Of a DNA stretch of 7,985 bases, positions 6,157 to 7,985 are shown piece after piece (within the stretch, counting starts at the first letter, position 1; the number at the start of each line of letters is the position of its first letter). The notes under the pieces are model-generated. The model was not told where the DNA came from. It did not search any database and saw only the letters and a program-made list of their open reading frames with translations. The translations under genes were made by a program, and so were the position numbers. The stretch comes from Pseudomonadota bacterium (GTDB lineage: Bacteria; Desulfobacterota; Desulfobacteria; Desulfobacterales; Desulfosarcinaceae): assembly GCA_023435265.1 (NCBI GenBank), contig JAEYRZ010000124.1:1-7985 (forward strand), read 5' to 3'.

Positions 6157-7098
6157 ATGAAAAAGAAAAAACGATACGGTACATCGCTCAAGGAGCAATT
6201 GCAGGCCAGCATTGACGACCGGCTGTATAATTTCCTGCTGGCCGGGGACACCGTGCGGGGGGTGATCGTCAACGGGACCCGCATGGTCAACGAAATGCGC
6301 TGGAATCATGAACTGGGAATCATGGAAACGCTGGTCCTGGGGCATGCGTACCTGGCTGCGGCCCTCATGTCGGCGGGTCTTAAAGGCAACGACCGGCTCA
6401 GCCTCCAGGTCGACTGCTCCGGGCCGATCAAAGGCCTGGTCGTGGAGGCCAATGCGTTCGGCGAAGTGCGCGGCTACCTGAAGCAAGTGCCCATTCCGAT
6501 TGCGGAACCGCCGTCCAGTTTCAACCTTGCGCCTTTTTTCGGAGCCGGGTTCGTATCGGTCACCAAGCACCTCGAAGACAGCCGCCATCCTTTCAGGGGC
6601 AATGTGATGATGGAGCACGGCACGCTGGCCAAGGACCTGGCCGTCTACTACCAGCGGTCGGAACAGATCCAGACCGCCATTGCTCTGAGTGTGGCCTTCG
6701 ATGCAGCCGGGGAGGTCGAAGGCGCCGCCGGCCTGTTTTTGCAGGCGCTTCCGGGCGCCGAGGAAAAGGTGCTGGCCGAAATGGAACACCAATTGGCCCA
6801 CATCCCGAGCCTGGGCCGAACCGTGCATTCCGGTGATTTTCCCGGCGCTACGCTGGAATCGATCCTGGGAAATTTCCAACCGCGCCTGATCGACCACCGC
6901 GGCGTGGAGTTCATGTGCCATTGCAGCCGCAAGCGGATCGTCACCATGCTGCACATGCTCAAAGCCGAGGATCTCGAGGAGATGGCGGTCAATGGACCGT
7001 TTCCGGTCGAGATCCGCTGCCACAACTGCAACACGGCTTACAATTTCAGCCAGAAACAGCTCCAGACATTGGTCAACCAGCGTCTCAGCCGCAGTTAG
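6157..7098 (+). CDS. hslO: Hsp33 redox-regulated molecular chaperone
   Basis: The 313-residue length is usual for Hsp33. The N-terminal substrate-binding domain carries VRGVIVNGTRMVNEM, LGHAYLAAALMSAGLKGNDR, LSLQVDCSGPIKGLVVEANA and GEVRGYLK, matching the conserved core. The C-terminal zinc switch is CHC (C254, C256), 31 residues, then CHNC (C288, C291), exactly the CxC...CxxC pattern. In known Hsp33 these four cysteines bind zinc when reduced and form disulfides under oxidative stress and unfolding, which activates the cytoplasmic holdase. All four are present, so the switch should work. The start at ATG 6157 gives MKKKKRYG; only a weak AAGGT lies upstream at 6139-6143. The gene follows the transglycosylase by 76 bases and may share its transcript. 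In a presumed strict anaerobe it would serve oxygen or hypochlorite protection. Confidence 0.96.
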   Translation: MKKKKRYGTSLKEQLQASIDDRLYNFLLAGDTVRGVIVNGTRMVNEMRWNHELGIMETLVLGHAYLAAALMSAGLKGNDRLSLQVDCSGPIKGLVVEANAFGEVRGYLKQVPIPIAEPPSSFNLAPFFGAGFVSVTKHLEDSRHPFRGNVMMEHGTLAKDLAVYYQRSEQIQTAIALSVAFDAAGEVEGAAGLFLQALPGAEEKVLAEMEHQLAHIPSLGRTVHSGDFPGATLESILGNFQPRLIDHRGVEFMCHCSRKRIVTMLHMLKAEDLEEMAVNGPFPVEIRCHNCNTAYNFSQKQLQTLVNQRLSRS

Positions 7099-7114
7099 AT
7101 CGGACACCGCATCT

Positions 7115-7985
7115 ATGGACCGCAGCCCTTTACCGGAAGACGCGCCAGCGCCGGGGATCTGCGTGCAGCCATCCCGGATGGGATGGCAGATCGTCGCCGC
7201 CTGCGGGTGCCGATTGATGCTCAATACCGCGCGCCGCTTCGCCTATCCCTTTGCTCCGGCTCTCAGCCGAGGGCTTCAGGTGCCGCTTACGGCGGTCACC
7301 TCCATGGTGGCCGCAATACAGGTGGCCGCTTTCCTGGGGTTGTTCGGCGGGCCGCTGGCCGACCGTTGGGGATACCGGCGCATGATGCTGGCCGGTCTGG
7401 GGCTGTTGGCGGTCGGGATGCTGGCCGTGGGAATTGCACCGATTTACTCGGTCGTTCTGGTCGGACTGTTCCTGGCCGGAACGGCCAAAAGCATGTATGA
7501 CCCCGCCCTGTACGGGTATACCGGCAAACGGGTGCCTTTTGCGCAGCGCGGCCGCGTCACAGGTTTTCTGGAGTTCTCATGGGCCGGGAGCGCCCTGATC
7601 GGGATTCCGCTGATCGGCCTGGTGATCGAAAAACAGGGCTGGCGCGCACCATTCTGGTGGCTGGCCGGGCTCGGCATCGTTTTCATGATCCTGACCGCCC
7701 GGCTGATGCCCCGCGATGTCGTGCCCTCCAATGAGCGCTCCGGATCCGGGGTGCGGGTCGCGTGGCGGCAGATATTGAAAGAGCCTGCGGCCCTGGGGCT
7801 GCTCGGATTCACCTTCTGGGCGAGCCTGGGCAACGATCAGTTGTTCGTGGTGTACGGCGCCTGGATGGAGAAGTCTTTCGCGCTGAAAGTGGGTGCCCTG
7901 GGGCTCACCACGGTCGTGATCGGCGCCGCCGAACTGGCCGGGGAGGGGCTGACGGTCGTCCTGAGCGACCGCATCGGCTTGAAAC
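7115..7985 (+). CDS. Major facilitator superfamily transporter, N-terminal part (3' end outside window)
   Basis: The frame is open to the right edge and gives 290 residues. About eight hydrophobic segments are visible. Between the second and third lies FGGPLADRWGYRRMML, starting near residue 77. This is the MFS motif A (G-x-L-a-D-r-x-G-r-r). A longer polar loop (about residues 195-220, PRDVVPSNERSGSG) after segment six separates the two halves, as usual in the family. The start ATG at 7115 lies 16 bases after the Hsp33 stop. ATG 7178 is an in-frame alternative that would remove a 21-residue polar leader with no clear function; neither has a strong ribosome binding site. The substrate cannot be told from the sequence; general drug or metabolite efflux carriers have this build. 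Two shadow ORFs overlap it (7183-7500 on + and 7444-7833 on -) and are not genes. Confidence 0.88.
   Translation, partial: MDRSPLPEDAPAPGICVQPSRMGWQIVAACGCRLMLNTARRFAYPFAPALSRGLQVPLTAVTSMVAAIQVAAFLGLFGGPLADRWGYRRMMLAGLGLLAVGMLAVGIAPIYSVVLVGLFLAGTAKSMYDPALYGYTGKRVPFAQRGRVTGFLEFSWAGSALIGIPLIGLVIEKQGWRAPFWWLAGLGIVFMILTARLMPRDVVPSNERSGSGVRVAWRQILKEPAALGLLGFTFWASLGNDQLFVVYGAWMEKSFALKVGALGLTTVVIGAAELAGEGLTVVLSDRIGLK

Overview
The window is a GC-rich, densely packed stretch in which every supported gene lies on the + strand. Its gene content points to an anaerobic bacterium of the Desulfobacterota, most likely a sulfate-reducer-like Desulfobacterales. The pointers are heterodisulfide-reductase (Hdr) and Qmo-type electron-transfer proteins, an apparent selenocysteine codon, and ordinary Gram-negative housekeeping genes. 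The taxonomic call is inference from gene content, because no marker gene is present.

Positions 1-3355 hold a tightly coupled redox operon. It starts with the C-terminal part of an HdrA/QmoA-like flavoprotein that is cut by the window edge. One base later comes an HdrA/QmoB-like protein that ends in two [4Fe-4S] motifs and an MvhD-type domain. An HdrC-HdrB fusion of the HdrD/DsrK type overlaps its end by 8 bases. This third gene is interrupted by one in-frame TGA at 2837-2839, exactly where the family has the conserved Cys of its PECGHA-type motif. The frame stays open and fully family-like for another 172 codons, to 3355. A stem-loop with a GG-starting loop sits 22 bases after the TGA, as expected of a bacterial SECIS. 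I read this as one 407-residue selenoprotein, not two ORFs or a pseudogene. Together the three proteins look like a soluble electron-transfer complex: flavin centres, a chain of iron-sulfur clusters, and a Cys/Sec-rich catalytic subunit. The physiological substrate is not visible.

Positions 3412-7098 hold what look like unrelated cell-maintenance genes: a small lipoprotein with a possible MCE-like fold, a tRNA-dihydrouridine synthase, an MltD-like lytic transglycosylase with LysM, and the redox-regulated chaperone Hsp33. A major facilitator transporter begins at 7115 and runs off the right edge. No RNA genes, insertion sequences, CRISPR arrays or gene-free stretches above 100 bases were seen.
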